A stretch of 64,000 nt of DNA from a bacterium. Lineage in GTDB: Bacteria; Babelota; Babeliae; Babelales; GCA-2401785. The notes beneath the pieces are model-generated. The model had not been told where the DNA came from, ran no database searches, and saw nothing but the letters and a program-made list of their open reading frames with translations. Where the stretch lies: the NCBI GenBank assembly GCA_023249975.1, contig JAHFBP010000006.1:1-64000 (forward strand). The letters run 5' to 3'. The translations under genes were made by a program, and so were the position numbers. Of the stretch, positions 27,810-37,589 are shown one piece after another (position 1 is the stretch's first letter; each line of letters opens with the position of its first letter).

Positions 27810-28499
27810 ATGGTGTCAAAGATTGATCAGCTAGCAGAACAAACAGAATATTTACTAAAATTGCAGCAATCAGCTAGCCTGGACTGTATTAAAGAACTTG
27901 ATGGTTTGATGGAAACTATCGAAGATCATTGTTCTTCACTTACCAACGCATCTGATATTGAAAGCGTTGAAAAAGTCAGAGAAATTCTTGGTCGTAGAGT
28001 TAACTCTATGAAAGAAGCTTTTGCTGATGATGTTACATTTTTGACAGAACAACTTGATGCGATCAAAAAAGTTAAAACAATTTCTGACAAAGCTCAACGC
28101 GCAGAACTTGAAGCCATGCTCATTGAAGATGCTGGCGAAATTCAAGACACTGCAGAGTTTAAGAAAGATGTGGCTCAAGAAGCAGAAGAGAGCAAAAAAG
28201 ATTTGATGGCCGTTATTGACGACATCAAAAATGCATTGCAAGAAGGCGGAATTAAAGAACTTGAAGCTCTTGTTGTTGAAATGGAAGAGTATCAAGGCGA
28301 CGATGATTTTGATGAAGATGAAGACGACGACATAGATCTTGAAAATGATGACGAAGTCGACGAAATCTTTAAAGAATTCAGTCGACCTTATGTGCACCAT
28401 GATGAACTTGGTGCGGATGAGTCTGAAGACGATGAAGACGATTTCGACGAAGATGAAGATGATGAAGATGATGAAGACGACGAAGACAAAGAAGCTTAA
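27810..28499 (+). CDS. acidic helical protein with Asp/Glu tail
   Basis: 229 residues from the ATG at 27810 (AGAGGA upstream). Residues 1-165 are helical and charged without a signal peptide. The last ~65 are almost wholly Asp and Glu (DFDEDEDDEDDEDDEDKEA). No family recognised. Acidic tails of this sort occur in nucleic-acid-mimicking or chaperone-like proteins, but nothing here shows which. Confidence 0.75.
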   Translation: MVSKIDQLAEQTEYLLKLQQSASLDCIKELDGLMETIEDHCSSLTNASDIESVEKVREILGRRVNSMKEAFADDVTFLTEQLDAIKKVKTISDKAQRAELEAMLIEDAGEIQDTAEFKKDVAQEAEESKKDLMAVIDDIKNALQEGGIKELEALVVEMEEYQGDDDFDEDEDDDIDLENDDEVDEIFKEFSRPYVHHDELGADESEDDEDDFDEDEDDEDDEDDEDKEA

Positions 28500-28540
28500 G
28501 TTAAAGCTAATTTAGCGCAGTCGAATTAAAAAAAGGAAGT

Positions 28541-30067
28541 GTGTTGAGCAAAAAACTCGAAGATAACGAACGCGGCTTTTTTCAGGATTTGTCTGAAGAA
28601 TATGCACATATGCATATCGGATTACTTGTTGGGCAGAGCGCTCGACGCTTTCCTGATCGAGTATTTCTTGTTTCTAAGCAACGAGAAGTGACGTATCGTG
28701 AGTTTTATTTCCGAGTAACGCGGTGTGCCCAAATGTTTGCAAAACATGGTGGGACATCAGTATTGCTTTCTATGGAAAATGGTTTTGATTTTTACGTAGC
28801 TTATTGCGCAGCATTGTTGGCGGGCATGGTTATCATTCCCGTTAACACATTTTTGCATGAGCAGGAAGTTGTGCAGATTATTGATCAGGTCAAACCTTCA
28901 ATTATCATGCTCAGCCCAGAACAACGTGAAAAATATAAATTGTTCACACATTCTGACATCAACGATATTGATTGGAATGAGCCGGTTCCTGAAAAAATAG
29001 AAGATTTTGAGGACCGGTCATTTCATGTTCCACCCGTTGATGATACAGCCTTTATTTTATTTACCTCAGGAACGACTGGGACGCCCAAGGGCGTAATGCT
29101 TTCTTCCAAAAATGTGATGAGCAATGCGATTCAGTCATTTGCTCGGATGGAAACCTTTGGATTTAAAGATGAGCGATTTTTGGCGGCATTGCCGCTGTTT
29201 CATGTCTTCTCTCAAATGTCAGCCATTTGGTTGCCTATAATTTCTTGTTCAACCATTATTCTCATCAAGCGAATTGAGCGCAAAGAGTTGCTTGAGGGTT
29301 TTGCTCAAAAGCCTACGACATTTTTTGCAGTACCGGCGCTTTTTGGTCTGTTGTGCATCATGAGGACCTGTAACCTTGATTCAATCAAGTTATTTGTCTG
29401 TGGTGCTGATGCATTGCCCGACAAAATTCGCGATGGATTTGCTCAGCTGTATGGTCGTATTATTGCAACCGGGTATGGCTTGAGTGAGGCTTCTCCTGTT
29501 ATTTCATTCAATGCAGAAAGTTTTTTTCCTACCTCAAATATGGTTGGAAAACCACTGGAGGGCATTGAATGTTTGATTAAAAACGAATCAGGCGAGAAAG
29601 TTCAGCTCGGCGAGGTAGGCCTTTTGTGGGTCAAGGGTCCGAATATTATGCAGGGTTATTTTGCAGCGCCAGAAGAAAATAGTAAAATTTTGGTCGATGG
29701 ATGGCTCAATACTGGAGACTATGCTTCAATGGATGAGCAAGGGCGATTGACTATTCGTGGGCGTGAAAAAGATTTGATCATCAATAAGGGCTTTAAGATC
29801 TACCCGCAAGAAGTAGAAAACATTTTAATGAAGCATCCGGCGGTGTTCAAGGCGGCGGTTATTGGTCGAGATAATGAATCTTCGGGCCAGGTTCCGATAG
29901 CATTTGTAGCGGCAAAAGAAAATTATCCAGGGTTGAGTGATGAGCTGTATGTCCTTTGTAATCAGTCATTAGCAGCTTATAAGATCCCCAAAAAAATTAT
30001 TATATTAAATGACCTGCCTATGAATTATACTGGAAAGATTGATAAAAAGCGTCTCGTTGATGCATGA
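28541..30067 (+). CDS. AMP-forming acyl-CoA synthetase/ligase
   Basis: 508 residues from GTG at 28541 (AAGGAAG just upstream; TTG at 28544 possible). ANL-superfamily motifs in order: P-loop FTSGTTGTPKGVMLS, GYGLSEASPV, NTGDYASMDEQGRLTIRGRE and KDLIINKGFKIYPQEVE with the C-terminal lysine region (TGKIDKKRL). It activates a carboxylic acid, most likely a fatty acid, with ATP and CoA. This would let the cell use host fatty acids for its lipids. Exact substrate not determined. Confidence 0.92.
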   Translation: MLSKKLEDNERGFFQDLSEEYAHMHIGLLVGQSARRFPDRVFLVSKQREVTYREFYFRVTRCAQMFAKHGGTSVLLSMENGFDFYVAYCAALLAGMVIIPVNTFLHEQEVVQIIDQVKPSIIMLSPEQREKYKLFTHSDINDIDWNEPVPEKIEDFEDRSFHVPPVDDTAFILFTSGTTGTPKGVMLSSKNVMSNAIQSFARMETFGFKDERFLAALPLFHVFSQMSAIWLPIISCSTIILIKRIERKELLEGFAQKPTTFFAVPALFGLLCIMRTCNLDSIKLFVCGADALPDKIRDGFAQLYGRIIATGYGLSEASPVISFNAESFFPTSNMVGKPLEGIECLIKNESGEKVQLGEVGLLWVKGPNIMQGYFAAPEENSKILVDGWLNTGDYASMDEQGRLTIRGREKDLIINKGFKIYPQEVENILMKHPAVFKAAVIGRDNESSGQVPIAFVAAKENYPGLSDELYVLCNQSLAAYKIPKKIIILNDLPMNYTGKIDKKRLVDA

Positions 30068-30144
30068 TGTTTGTATGTTGTATTTTATTTGTTACTCTGG
30101 TCACCAGATAAGTGATCGTAATTCGGAGGTAAAAAAGCGATAAT

Positions 30145-31401
30145 ATGTCGCCCATACCCTTATTCATAATTTTTGGTATTTCATTGATCTCGGCAAGTCT
30201 ATTTGCCTTTATTGAAACAGCTGTTACAGGCTTGCGACAATTTAAGGTTAAAGAGCTTGAAAACGAGGTAAAAGGTTATCAGTTTTTATTCAAAACCTGG
30301 GAAGAAAAACCCCAGCGGATCTTGATTTCAGCTTTAATCGTAAGCAATTTTTTCGATGTACTTTGTTCGGTAACTATCACCGAAATCATGCAATTTTACT
30401 TTGGCAACCTTGGCTTGGCCATTGGTGTGGCTGTTGCCACCCTCATGATCCTGGTGTTTGGCAATATTTTACCTAAGACCTTTGCAAAGACGGCCTATGT
30501 TTCTGCTATCAAGTGGTTACTTTGGTTTATCAGCCTGGTTGTTTGGTTCTTGTATTGGCCTGTATCAATATTACTCAGAATATCACATCTTATCTTTGGG
30601 TATTTTGGTGGAGATGAGGCTCTTGAGTCGAGCGATGCAGTTTCAGAAGAAGAAATCAAATTTTTGATAGGTCATGGCGATGAACGCGGTGTTTTGGATA
30701 CTGAAAAGACCGAAATGCTTCAAAACGTTTTTGGGCTCGGGCAAATTCCCGTGAGCAAGGTTATGATTCCTGAAACTGACATGGTGGTTCTTGATATTAG
30801 TACTTCGCTTGAAAAAGCGATGGAGACTATCAGGCATTATCGTTATTCACGAATTCCCGTCTATGAAGGCAAAGATGACAATATTATTGGGATTATTTAT
30901 CACAAAGATCTTTTTGATGTAAATCCTCACCAAAATGTTTTACTCAAAGAACTGGTTCGTCCGGTCATGTTTGTACCAGAATCCAAGCGTATTAATCAGC
31001 TCTTGAATGAATTTCTTAAAAAACGCATGCACATGTCGATTGTTGTAGATGAATTTGGTGGTGTTGTTGGCCTGGTTACCCTTGAAGACCTTATTGAGGA
31101 AATTGTGGGTGAAATCAGTGATGAACACGAAAAAATTCATACAGGGATCGTTCCACTTGAACAAGGTGGCTGGCTTGTCAATGCGGGCATTGTGCTCGAC
31201 AAGCTTGAAGATTTACTAGATATCGATTTTGGTCCAGGCGATTCATTGACCCTTGGTGGTTTTTTGTCAGAACAGCTTCAGCACCTGCCTAAGTGTGGCG
31301 AGTGTGTTAACTATCGCGGCTATTGTTTCAAGATTCAAGAAGCGAGCGAAAAGCGCGTTTTACAGGTTCTGATCACCGTGAATTCAAAGCCCGAAGCGTA
31401 A
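30145..31401 (+). CDS. CNNM/HlyC-CorC family membrane protein
   Basis: 418 residues. DUF21 transmembrane domain (~1-190), two CBS domains (~205-325; VSKVMIPETDMVVLD, YSRIPVYEG, HMSIVVDEFGGVVGLVTLED) and a CorC/HlyC domain at the C-terminus (~335-415). Family members work in Mg/Co transport or efflux; older names call them haemolysins. Together with mgtE it points to magnesium control. Confidence 0.93.
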   Translation: MSPIPLFIIFGISLISASLFAFIETAVTGLRQFKVKELENEVKGYQFLFKTWEEKPQRILISALIVSNFFDVLCSVTITEIMQFYFGNLGLAIGVAVATLMILVFGNILPKTFAKTAYVSAIKWLLWFISLVVWFLYWPVSILLRISHLIFGYFGGDEALESSDAVSEEEIKFLIGHGDERGVLDTEKTEMLQNVFGLGQIPVSKVMIPETDMVVLDISTSLEKAMETIRHYRYSRIPVYEGKDDNIIGIIYHKDLFDVNPHQNVLLKELVRPVMFVPESKRINQLLNEFLKKRMHMSIVVDEFGGVVGLVTLEDLIEEIVGEISDEHEKIHTGIVPLEQGGWLVNAGIVLDKLEDLLDIDFGPGDSLTLGGFLSEQLQHLPKCGECVNYRGYCFKIQEASEKRVLQVLITVNSKPEA

Positions 31402-31504
31402 GTCCGGCGTCAGTTTTCCTTGAGTTTCTTCACTCGAATCGTGCACTCTGAAAAAGAGTGTGGCGATTGATGATACTGATGCATGTTTCATTGAAGGAAA
31501 ACTG

Positions 31505-32068
31505 ATGAAAAAGGGATTGCTGGTTATTGGCCTAGTGGCGGCTATGTCCTTTTTTGCGGGATATTTACCTTTTCTTGGTGCAATAGAGCTAGCCAAACAA
31601 AGTCGAATTCAATCAGCCATGACAACAGTCAGAAGGTACCTTGGCCAAATGACCCAAACTCTTAAGCAAGTCCTTGGATTGAATTCTTCCGCCGAACAAG
31701 TTCACGGTCGCACAGCGGCACACAAGGTGGTCGAAAAGTACTTGGTGGAAAAGCTTGAGGTTATCAGCGAAGATTTTGATCTCGAGCAGCTCCCTACCGA
31801 GAGTCTTGAGCGATTGGCTGATTCAGCCGAAAGTTTTTATCAAAATGTGTATAGCAAGTGGAAAACCACCGAAAAAACTCGTGCAATTAACGAAGAATAT
31901 TACGAAAAGCGCGCAGAATTTGCTCAAGACCTTGTGAGATTTATGCGCGAATTCTCAGGTTCAGGCGACAGTGTGATTGAAGAAGACTGGCGTGAATATG
32001 CCGGTATTCCTGATAAACAAGAGGCTGTGTGCATTGAGAATAATGATGACGACGAGGACGAAGTTTAG
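31505..32068 (+). CDS. exported helical protein with acidic tail
   Basis: 187 residues from the ATG at 31505 (GAAGGA eight bases upstream); a longer frame to 31460 would bury the signal. Signal peptide KGLLVIGLVAAMSFFAGYLP. The rest is helical and charged, ending in CIENNDDDEDEV. No family recognised. Confidence 0.72.
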   Translation: MKKGLLVIGLVAAMSFFAGYLPFLGAIELAKQSRIQSAMTTVRRYLGQMTQTLKQVLGLNSSAEQVHGRTAAHKVVEKYLVEKLEVISEDFDLEQLPTESLERLADSAESFYQNVYSKWKTTEKTRAINEEYYEKRAEFAQDLVRFMREFSGSGDSVIEEDWREYAGIPDKQEAVCIENNDDDEDEV

Positions 32069-32087
32069 GTGTAATGTCTTGTTTCTT

Positions 32088-32420
32088 TCAAAATCGGTTA
32101 AAGAGTAGTTGCTCGATTCTGGTACGACTACTTTGATGCAACCCTTCCTTATAGTCGAGATATGTCTTTTCAAGAGCGCTTTTGAGTTCGTCATTGAATA
32201 GATGGGCTATTTTGGGAAAATAAATGTGACTAAATGCTGCAATGATCTCATGTTCATGACTTTGATTACGTGACGCTTCTTTAAATATAGCTTCAATACG
32301 CTCTTTGGCGCATTCCTGATCAAGGTTCAGTGTTGCTTGAATTTGATTAAATGATGAGATGGTAGCACAAAAAATGGCCGCCAAAAGAATTCTTGGAATA
32401 AAGTTTTGTGCTATTTTCAT
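32088..32420 (-). CDS. small exported protein
   Basis: 110 residues with a signal peptide (RILLAAIFCATISSFNQIQA) and a short helical mature part (~80 residues, one Cys). Weak GAGAA ribosome site. It follows the permease gene at 32448 on the same strand by 27 bases and may be read with it. No family recognised. Confidence 0.65.
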   Translation of the reverse strand: MKIAQNFIPRILLAAIFCATISSFNQIQATLNLDQECAKERIEAIFKEASRNQSHEHEIIAAFSHIYFPKIAHLFNDELKSALEKTYLDYKEGLHQSSRTRIEQLLFNRF

Positions 32421-32447
32421 GATGTTCTCGTAAAATTTTGGTCTGAC

Positions 32448-33743
32448 TTAGGTTGTTTCGATTGTCTCGGTCATTGCATACACCATCAGGCCGGTGATTG
32501 TGACGAGTGCAAACGGTATAAGTGATAGCAAACCTTGCTCTGCAATATCAACAGATACGAGCAATACCAAAATTGCACATCCGCCAAGCGCCAAAACGCC
32601 CGTCAATTTTTTGAAGGGGAAGGCTTTGATGAAGGCGGCAACACTGAGTAGGTACCCAATCAAAATTCCAAGATCAGCAAAAGTTAAAATTCCCGTACTG
32701 AAAATACAGAAGGTGGCGACAATCAGCCCCTGAATGTAGACAAACAGGCTTGGTGCCCCAAATCGGTTGAGTTTACTCGCGGTTATTCCACTGTTTCCGA
32801 AACAGCCATCTTTGGTCATGGCATACAAAACCCAATTGTTTGAGAAAAAGGCATTGTAGTAACCTCCCAAATATGAAATGGCGATGCAGGATTTGATGAG
32901 CAATGCAAAAACTGCAACCGTGATCGGGCTTGAAAATAATTGAGGCAGGATGATTTCATTCAGAGCCTGGGCAAAGTTGGTCACGGTTAAAATCTTTGAA
33001 CCTGTGGCAGCTATGAGGCAAAATTGAAAGAATGAATAGGTCAGCATGATGACGCTAAATGATATCATGATGGCGCGAGCGATATTGTTCTCGCCATCTT
33101 CAACTGAGCCTGCAATGGCAGTACAGGCTTCAAGTCCAATATATCCGAATAATATGAAAGGCAGGTCTTTTACCGCTAAGTGAAGATCAACAGGAATGGC
33201 TGTGAGGTTGCTCCAGTCAAACAAGGGGATCAGGGACATGGCCAAGATCAGGAAAGGGATTATTTTCAGTCCCGTCAAAACAAGCTGGATGGTTTCCATA
33301 ACTTCAGTGTTGAAAAGGCATGCAACAATGGAAATGACCACGCACGCAACGGTGAAGATCATTTTTGCAACTGCTGATTGAGCCAAAAAGTCTGGGAATA
33401 TGCCAAAAGTTTCAAGAATTTTAATCAGAGCTAAAAGTACCATCGCGTTGCCTGCGGCTGTTCCAACAAAATAGGTCCAACCACACAAAAATCCCCACCA
33501 GGTTCCAAGGGCTTCTTTGCAATAAGTGTAAATTCCACCAGCATTGGGCCATTTGCGAGAAAGGTCTGCAAATGCGGCCAAGAGTGGATACATCAGTAAT
33601 CCAATGCCAATCCATGCAAGGCTGGAAAATACGCCCAGGCTTGCCGCAATTGCGGGTGAGCAGAGAAAAAATGCGCTTCCAACAACAAGATTCACATTGA
33701 TGAGGATAACGGCCCAGAGAGGTATTTTTTTAACTAAAGTCAT
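32448..33743 (-). CDS. APC-superfamily amino-acid permease
   Basis: 431 residues, about twelve spans. Span 1 has NVNLVVGSAFFLCSPA; span 3 region AGGIYTYCKEALG and span 6 GYIGLEACTA fit the family. It starts ten bases after the stop of the permease at 33754, so the two form an operon. It is more like the alaS-linked permease than its operon partner. Substrate unknown. Confidence 0.9.
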   Translation of the reverse strand: MTLVKKIPLWAVILINVNLVVGSAFFLCSPAIAASLGVFSSLAWIGIGLLMYPLLAAFADLSRKWPNAGGIYTYCKEALGTWWGFLCGWTYFVGTAAGNAMVLLALIKILETFGIFPDFLAQSAVAKMIFTVACVVISIVACLFNTEVMETIQLVLTGLKIIPFLILAMSLIPLFDWSNLTAIPVDLHLAVKDLPFILFGYIGLEACTAIAGSVEDGENNIARAIMISFSVIMLTYSFFQFCLIAATGSKILTVTNFAQALNEIILPQLFSSPITVAVFALLIKSCIAISYLGGYYNAFFSNNWVLYAMTKDGCFGNSGITASKLNRFGAPSLFVYIQGLIVATFCIFSTGILTFADLGILIGYLLSVAAFIKAFPFKKLTGVLALGGCAILVLLVSVDIAEQGLLSLIPFALVTITGLMVYAMTETIETT

Positions 33744-33753
33744 GATTCTCTTC

Positions 33754-35076
33754 TTAAGAATTTAAAGTTGTATGAATTTCAGCCGGTTCTTCGGGTTTAT
33801 AAAACAACAGTCCAAACATGACGCATCCTGCAAGGATAGACAATGTGGTCAAGGGAGCAGGAACGGCAGCATTAAGGAAAAACACTAACACGCCAAATGT
33901 TATAACAAATGAAACGCGTGCGAAGTTGAGGTTCCAAGCGCTTGATTTTCGCTGGTATTCAATAATACATAGCGCCAGGACGGTAATCCAATAGGTTAAA
34001 AACAGTGCGGTAACCGTCATGTCGGCAAGTTGCTTAACATTGGTGAAGCATGTTCCCATGGCAGTGATAAAAGTACACTGAATGAGCAAGATGACCCATG
34101 GTCGGGAATAGGCATTGGTTTGTGATAATACCGAGGCGCCTCGCACAAGTCCGTTGTTGGACATTGAAGAAAGCATGGAAGACACAAGAAGGGTGATGCC
34201 GTTTGCTGAGCTAAAGAATGAGATGAAAATGAGGTATGAAGCCACACCAACAACATAGCCTTTAAAGTCAGAGGACAGGAAGGGCAAAAACTTGGTAAAG
34301 CTTGAGGCTGACATATTGATCAAATTTTCAACACCCATAATATGCAAGACTGCAAAATGAAAGAGTGTTTTACAGGCAACAACGCTTAAAAAGCCAATCA
34401 TAATCGCTCGAGCACCGTCGGCTTTATTCTTGAGATGGTGACCAATGTTGCAGGTAAACTCAAATCCAAAGAAACCAAAAAGCCCTAAGGAAAGGGTTTG
34501 TGGTAGTGATAAAAACTCTGGCATGGTGATGTGAAATCCAGAGTCAATGGCGAATGGGAAAAATAAGAACGCCAAAAGAATGGGTGAAAATTTAATAATC
34601 GTGAGTTTGTCCTGAATTCTGGCAATTACCCCTACGCTCAAAATATTCAGAAGGAAAATGATCATCATAAAGAGTGCAAAAAATTGGAAGGAATTGTTAG
34701 CAAGGGTAAAGGCAGGAACTAATTTTAGGACAGCTTGGCGAAACATATGCAGAATAGCCGTTGATGCAAAAATGTACCCCGACATGTAGATCATTCCCAC
34801 AATGTATCCGGGTAACCGACCCATAGCTTGGTAGCTATACATAAAAAATCCATTTGATGAGGGAACTATTTGAGATAGGCGCGATATACACATTACCGCA
34901 GGAAGAAGCATCAGCCCTGCAATAGTCCAAGAAAGAAAACTTGCATTTCCAGCGATAGCCGCCATTTGATGAGGTAGGCCGTAAACAGCCGTTCCAATCA
35001 TAATATTCATGGTCATTAAAATAGCGGTAGTCATTGAGATGGTACCAACTGGAGCATTTCCCTGATTATCGTGCAT
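33754..35076 (-). CDS. APC-superfamily amino-acid permease
   Basis: 440 residues, about twelve spans, with AAGGA before the ATG at 35076. The N-terminus (TAILMTMNIMIGTAVYGLP) is nearly the same as in the permease at 39174 (TAILMTMNIMIGSSILAMS), and both have FGFFGFEF in span 6, so the two are recent paralogues. First gene of a permease pair. Confidence 0.9.
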   Translation of the reverse strand: MHDNQGNAPVGTISMTTAILMTMNIMIGTAVYGLPHQMAAIAGNASFLSWTIAGLMLLPAVMCISRLSQIVPSSNGFFMYSYQAMGRLPGYIVGMIYMSGYIFASTAILHMFRQAVLKLVPAFTLANNSFQFFALFMMIIFLLNILSVGVIARIQDKLTIIKFSPILLAFLFFPFAIDSGFHITMPEFLSLPQTLSLGLFGFFGFEFTCNIGHHLKNKADGARAIMIGFLSVVACKTLFHFAVLHIMGVENLINMSASSFTKFLPFLSSDFKGYVVGVASYLIFISFFSSANGITLLVSSMLSSMSNNGLVRGASVLSQTNAYSRPWVILLIQCTFITAMGTCFTNVKQLADMTVTALFLTYWITVLALCIIEYQRKSSAWNLNFARVSFVITFGVLVFFLNAAVPAPLTTLSILAGCVMFGLLFYKPEEPAEIHTTLNS

Positions 35077-35427
35077 AACATTCCTTTTAAGTAGAGGGTT
35101 TTACATGTAATCAGTGAAGTTAATTTTTTGACAGCATCTTATGCCAAATTGAACGTATCCTTTTGATCCAAAACCCATTAGTGAGAGTATATGATTCTTT
35201 TTTTATGAAATTCAAGCTTCAAGAACCGTCGTAACCCTATCATAATAAGGCAATTGGCGCAAGTTAGATGCAATTTGCTTAAATGGCTCAAGTTTTGCAA
35301 TTAGCTGTGCACTGTGTTAGAATCCGGCAACTTTAGTGGTTTAAAAGCTCACAAGTTAGCGCCATTTTTAGGTAGTTAGCGGTGGCTTGTTGGTAAGTTT
35401 TTAAAATTGTTTCTAAGGAGTTTTATT
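35077..35427. other. 351-base divergent control region
   Basis: It separates the permease pair (-) from the folding-factor genes (+). One convincing promoter is seen at 35295-35323 for the + strand. No open frame of note, and no clear terminator. Confidence 0.55.
35295..35323 (+). promoter_or_regulatory. sigma-70 type promoter of the PPIase operon
   Basis: TTGCAA (35295-35300), a 17-base spacer and TAGAAT (35318-35323). Start of transcription near 35330 would give a leader of about 98 bases before the ATG at 35428. Confidence 0.6.
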
Positions 35428-36555
35428 ATGAATTGTAGTACTGGATGCGGTTTTGGTTGTGCATTTCGGCTTGTTTTGGCAGTAATGATAGCAGCACTTG
35501 CGGGCAGTTATTTTGACGTGTATCACAAAGCAACAACCTTGTATAAACAGAAGCAATCTGTTGTTTCGGTATCAGGAATGGATTCAGAATATGTAACCGG
35601 CGGACAAGTTCTTGTTAAAGCAAACGGCAAGCCGTATGTAAGTGAAGATAGCTTTAATAAAAAACTTAAAGAAATGCTTGAATCAAGCCCTTACACCAAA
35701 GGTATTGATCTGAATATGTTGCCTGGTGAAGTTAAAAAGAATTTCTTGAATGATTGGCTCAATTTCTTGGTGATCAAAGATGTGTGGGGCAAATCCGGCA
35801 ACATTGAAGATAGTTCAGAATTTAAAGAAGCTCTTCAAGAACGAACCAATGCCTTGCGTGATTCATTGATGGTTGACATGTTTGTTCGTGATTTGCGCAA
35901 TGTGATTTCAACAGAAGATGCTGATCTTGAAAAAGCTTATCAAGAAAACAAGGATCGTTTTGTAAAAGCACCAGGGCAGGCTCATGTGGTGATTGCCAAA
36001 TTCAAGGGAATTGCCGAAGCAGAAACTTTCTTCCGTAAAGCAACCAATGTCAAAACAGCTGAAGCATTTATGACATTGGCTAATGAAGAAGACACTCTTG
36101 AGGTTAAAGATTACGAAAGTGTTTCGAGCGATCCAAATGCGACAAGCGATTTCAATCCAAAAATGAAAAAAGCAGTATTTGCCAAACCTAACGCACCTCG
36201 CGTTGACTTGCTCTACATCGACAATGCTGGATGGGTCATTCATGTCAGTGATATGACAGCCCCAGAAGCATATGCGTTTGAAGATGTTAAAGACCAAGTT
36301 AAAATGGTTGCTGATGAAGCGAAATACAAAGAGATTCTTGATGTGCGACTTGCTCAAATGCGCAAAGAGGCCAACATCGAAATTGATGAGAGTTTCTTCA
36401 AAAGCAATGTAAGGGTGTTGAGTCCAGAAGACTTGCAAAGAGCGATCAAGACTAAAGAGCAAGTTGACCAAGATAATGACTCCTCAGATGATGCATCAGA
36501 TATGACTTCAGATGACAATTCAGATATGTCTGATGATACAACAGGAAACATGTAG
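35428..36555 (+). CDS. membrane-anchored SurA/PpiC-like folding factor
   Basis: 375 residues from the ATG at 35428 (AAGGAG seven bases upstream). An N-terminal anchor (FRLVLAVMIAALAGSYFDVY), a SurA-like helical domain with conserved LNDWLNFLVIKDVW, then a parvulin-like domain at ~185-290 (QAHVVIAKFKGIAEAETFFR; FNPKMKKAVFA). The tail is Asp, Ser and Met rich (SDMTSDDNSDMSDDTTGNM). It probably helps fold envelope proteins in the periplasm. Isomerase activity is uncertain since the parvulin site is divergent. The next gene is a second SurA-like protein. Confidence 0.8.
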   Translation: MNCSTGCGFGCAFRLVLAVMIAALAGSYFDVYHKATTLYKQKQSVVSVSGMDSEYVTGGQVLVKANGKPYVSEDSFNKKLKEMLESSPYTKGIDLNMLPGEVKKNFLNDWLNFLVIKDVWGKSGNIEDSSEFKEALQERTNALRDSLMVDMFVRDLRNVISTEDADLEKAYQENKDRFVKAPGQAHVVIAKFKGIAEAETFFRKATNVKTAEAFMTLANEEDTLEVKDYESVSSDPNATSDFNPKMKKAVFAKPNAPRVDLLYIDNAGWVIHVSDMTAPEAYAFEDVKDQVKMVADEAKYKEILDVRLAQMRKEANIEIDESFFKSNVRVLSPEDLQRAIKTKEQVDQDNDSSDDASDMTSDDNSDMSDDTTGNM

Positions 36556-36594
36556 TTTCTGCATAATAATTTGTTAAAAAAAGGCGGAAAAGCC

Positions 36595-37458
36595 GTGAAA
36601 ATACATACAAAAATACTTCTAGGCTTACTTGTCGGTGCATGCTCCCCTGTGGTGCATGCACGGCAGGTAGTAAATTCAATTGTTGCAATCGTCAATGGCA
36701 ATCCTTTGACACAATCAGATTTAGAAGAGCCGCAAATATTTTTTGGCGGTAAAAAGCGATCGTACAAGCAAATGATTGAAGAGTCTTTGCTTGCCGAAAA
36801 GGCCAAAGATTGGAAAATTACCGTTCCTGAGCGGCATGTTGAAAAAAGAATGAACGCCCTCAAAGAAGCCCAAGGTTTTGGGACTCAGGGTGCAGGATTT
36901 GATGCTTGGCTTGAAACAGTGGGACTCTCCCAGGCGCTTGTTGCCGCACAAATCAGGCTGGCGCAGGTTATTGCTGAGGTGAAGCATATTTTGTTGCCAC
37001 AGGATATTTTGGTTCCGCGCAGCAAAATTGAACAGTATTATCAATCACATCCAAGTTACCATCCAGAGCGCTATAAAGTCTCAGTAGCTTCGCTTGAAAA
37101 AAAGCATATTGATGCGGACAAGGGTACGATTAAATCTGATGTCTACCTGGAATGGGAAAGTCTTGATTGGGTGAATAAGGATAATTTATCCAATGATATG
37201 GCGTTTGTTGCGAACTTAAAATTGGGCCAGATGTCTGATCCTATCCAAGAAGACGACTCTTTGTGGGTCTATCGCTTGGATGGCAAAGAAGACCGTCGAC
37301 TTGCCAGTTTTGATGAGCGATACACGTATATTACCAAAAAACTTGAGGCCCAAGAGCGTCAAAATCGTGAAAAACGGGTTATTTCAGACCTGGTCAAAGA
37401 GTCCTCGGTTGTTTGCTTTACCACTGATGGCAAACCTCAAAAGAGCCCTTTAGGGTAA
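36595..37458 (+). CDS. SurA-like periplasmic chaperone
   Basis: 287 residues from a GTG at 36595 (AGGCGG upstream). Signal peptide ILLGLLVGACSPVVHA, then the SurA N-domain opening VVNSIVAIVNGNPLTQSDLE, helices with KQMIEESLLAEKAKDWKI, and a divergent parvulin-like part (SHPSYHPERYKVSVASLE; GQMSDPIQEDDSLWVYRLDG). SurA carries outer-membrane proteins to the BAM complex. It lies 39 bases after the related gene at 35428, so they act as a pair. This supports an outer membrane. Confidence 0.85.
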   Translation: MKIHTKILLGLLVGACSPVVHARQVVNSIVAIVNGNPLTQSDLEEPQIFFGGKKRSYKQMIEESLLAEKAKDWKITVPERHVEKRMNALKEAQGFGTQGAGFDAWLETVGLSQALVAAQIRLAQVIAEVKHILLPQDILVPRSKIEQYYQSHPSYHPERYKVSVASLEKKHIDADKGTIKSDVYLEWESLDWVNKDNLSNDMAFVANLKLGQMSDPIQEDDSLWVYRLDGKEDRRLASFDERYTYITKKLEAQERQNREKRVISDLVKESSVVCFTTDGKPQKSPLG

Positions 37459-37484
37459 AAAAGGGCGGATTATAAGGGTTAAAC

Positions 37485-37513
37485 TTTACAATCCGGGCTA
37501 TCTGGATGATACT
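37485..37513 (+). promoter_or_regulatory. possible promoter of rpmE
   Basis: TTTACA (37485-37490), a 17-base spacer, then GATACT (37508-37513), about 77 bases before the rpmE start. Matches to the consensus are moderate. Confidence 0.35.
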
Positions 37514-37589
37514 ATTATGGTGCATTTGTGAGAATGCGCGCAATCTGGCAATGATGCTTTATGTACAACAAAACTTATGAGGTTTATTC

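Noticed and set aside
27936-28400. 154-codon open frame on the minus strand
   Set aside because: It mirrors the acidic gene at 27810 on the other strand; Phe/Ile/Asn-rich, no ribosome site.
35908-36471. 187-codon minus-strand frame
   Set aside because: Shadow of the SurA/PpiC-like gene, rich in Phe and Cys.
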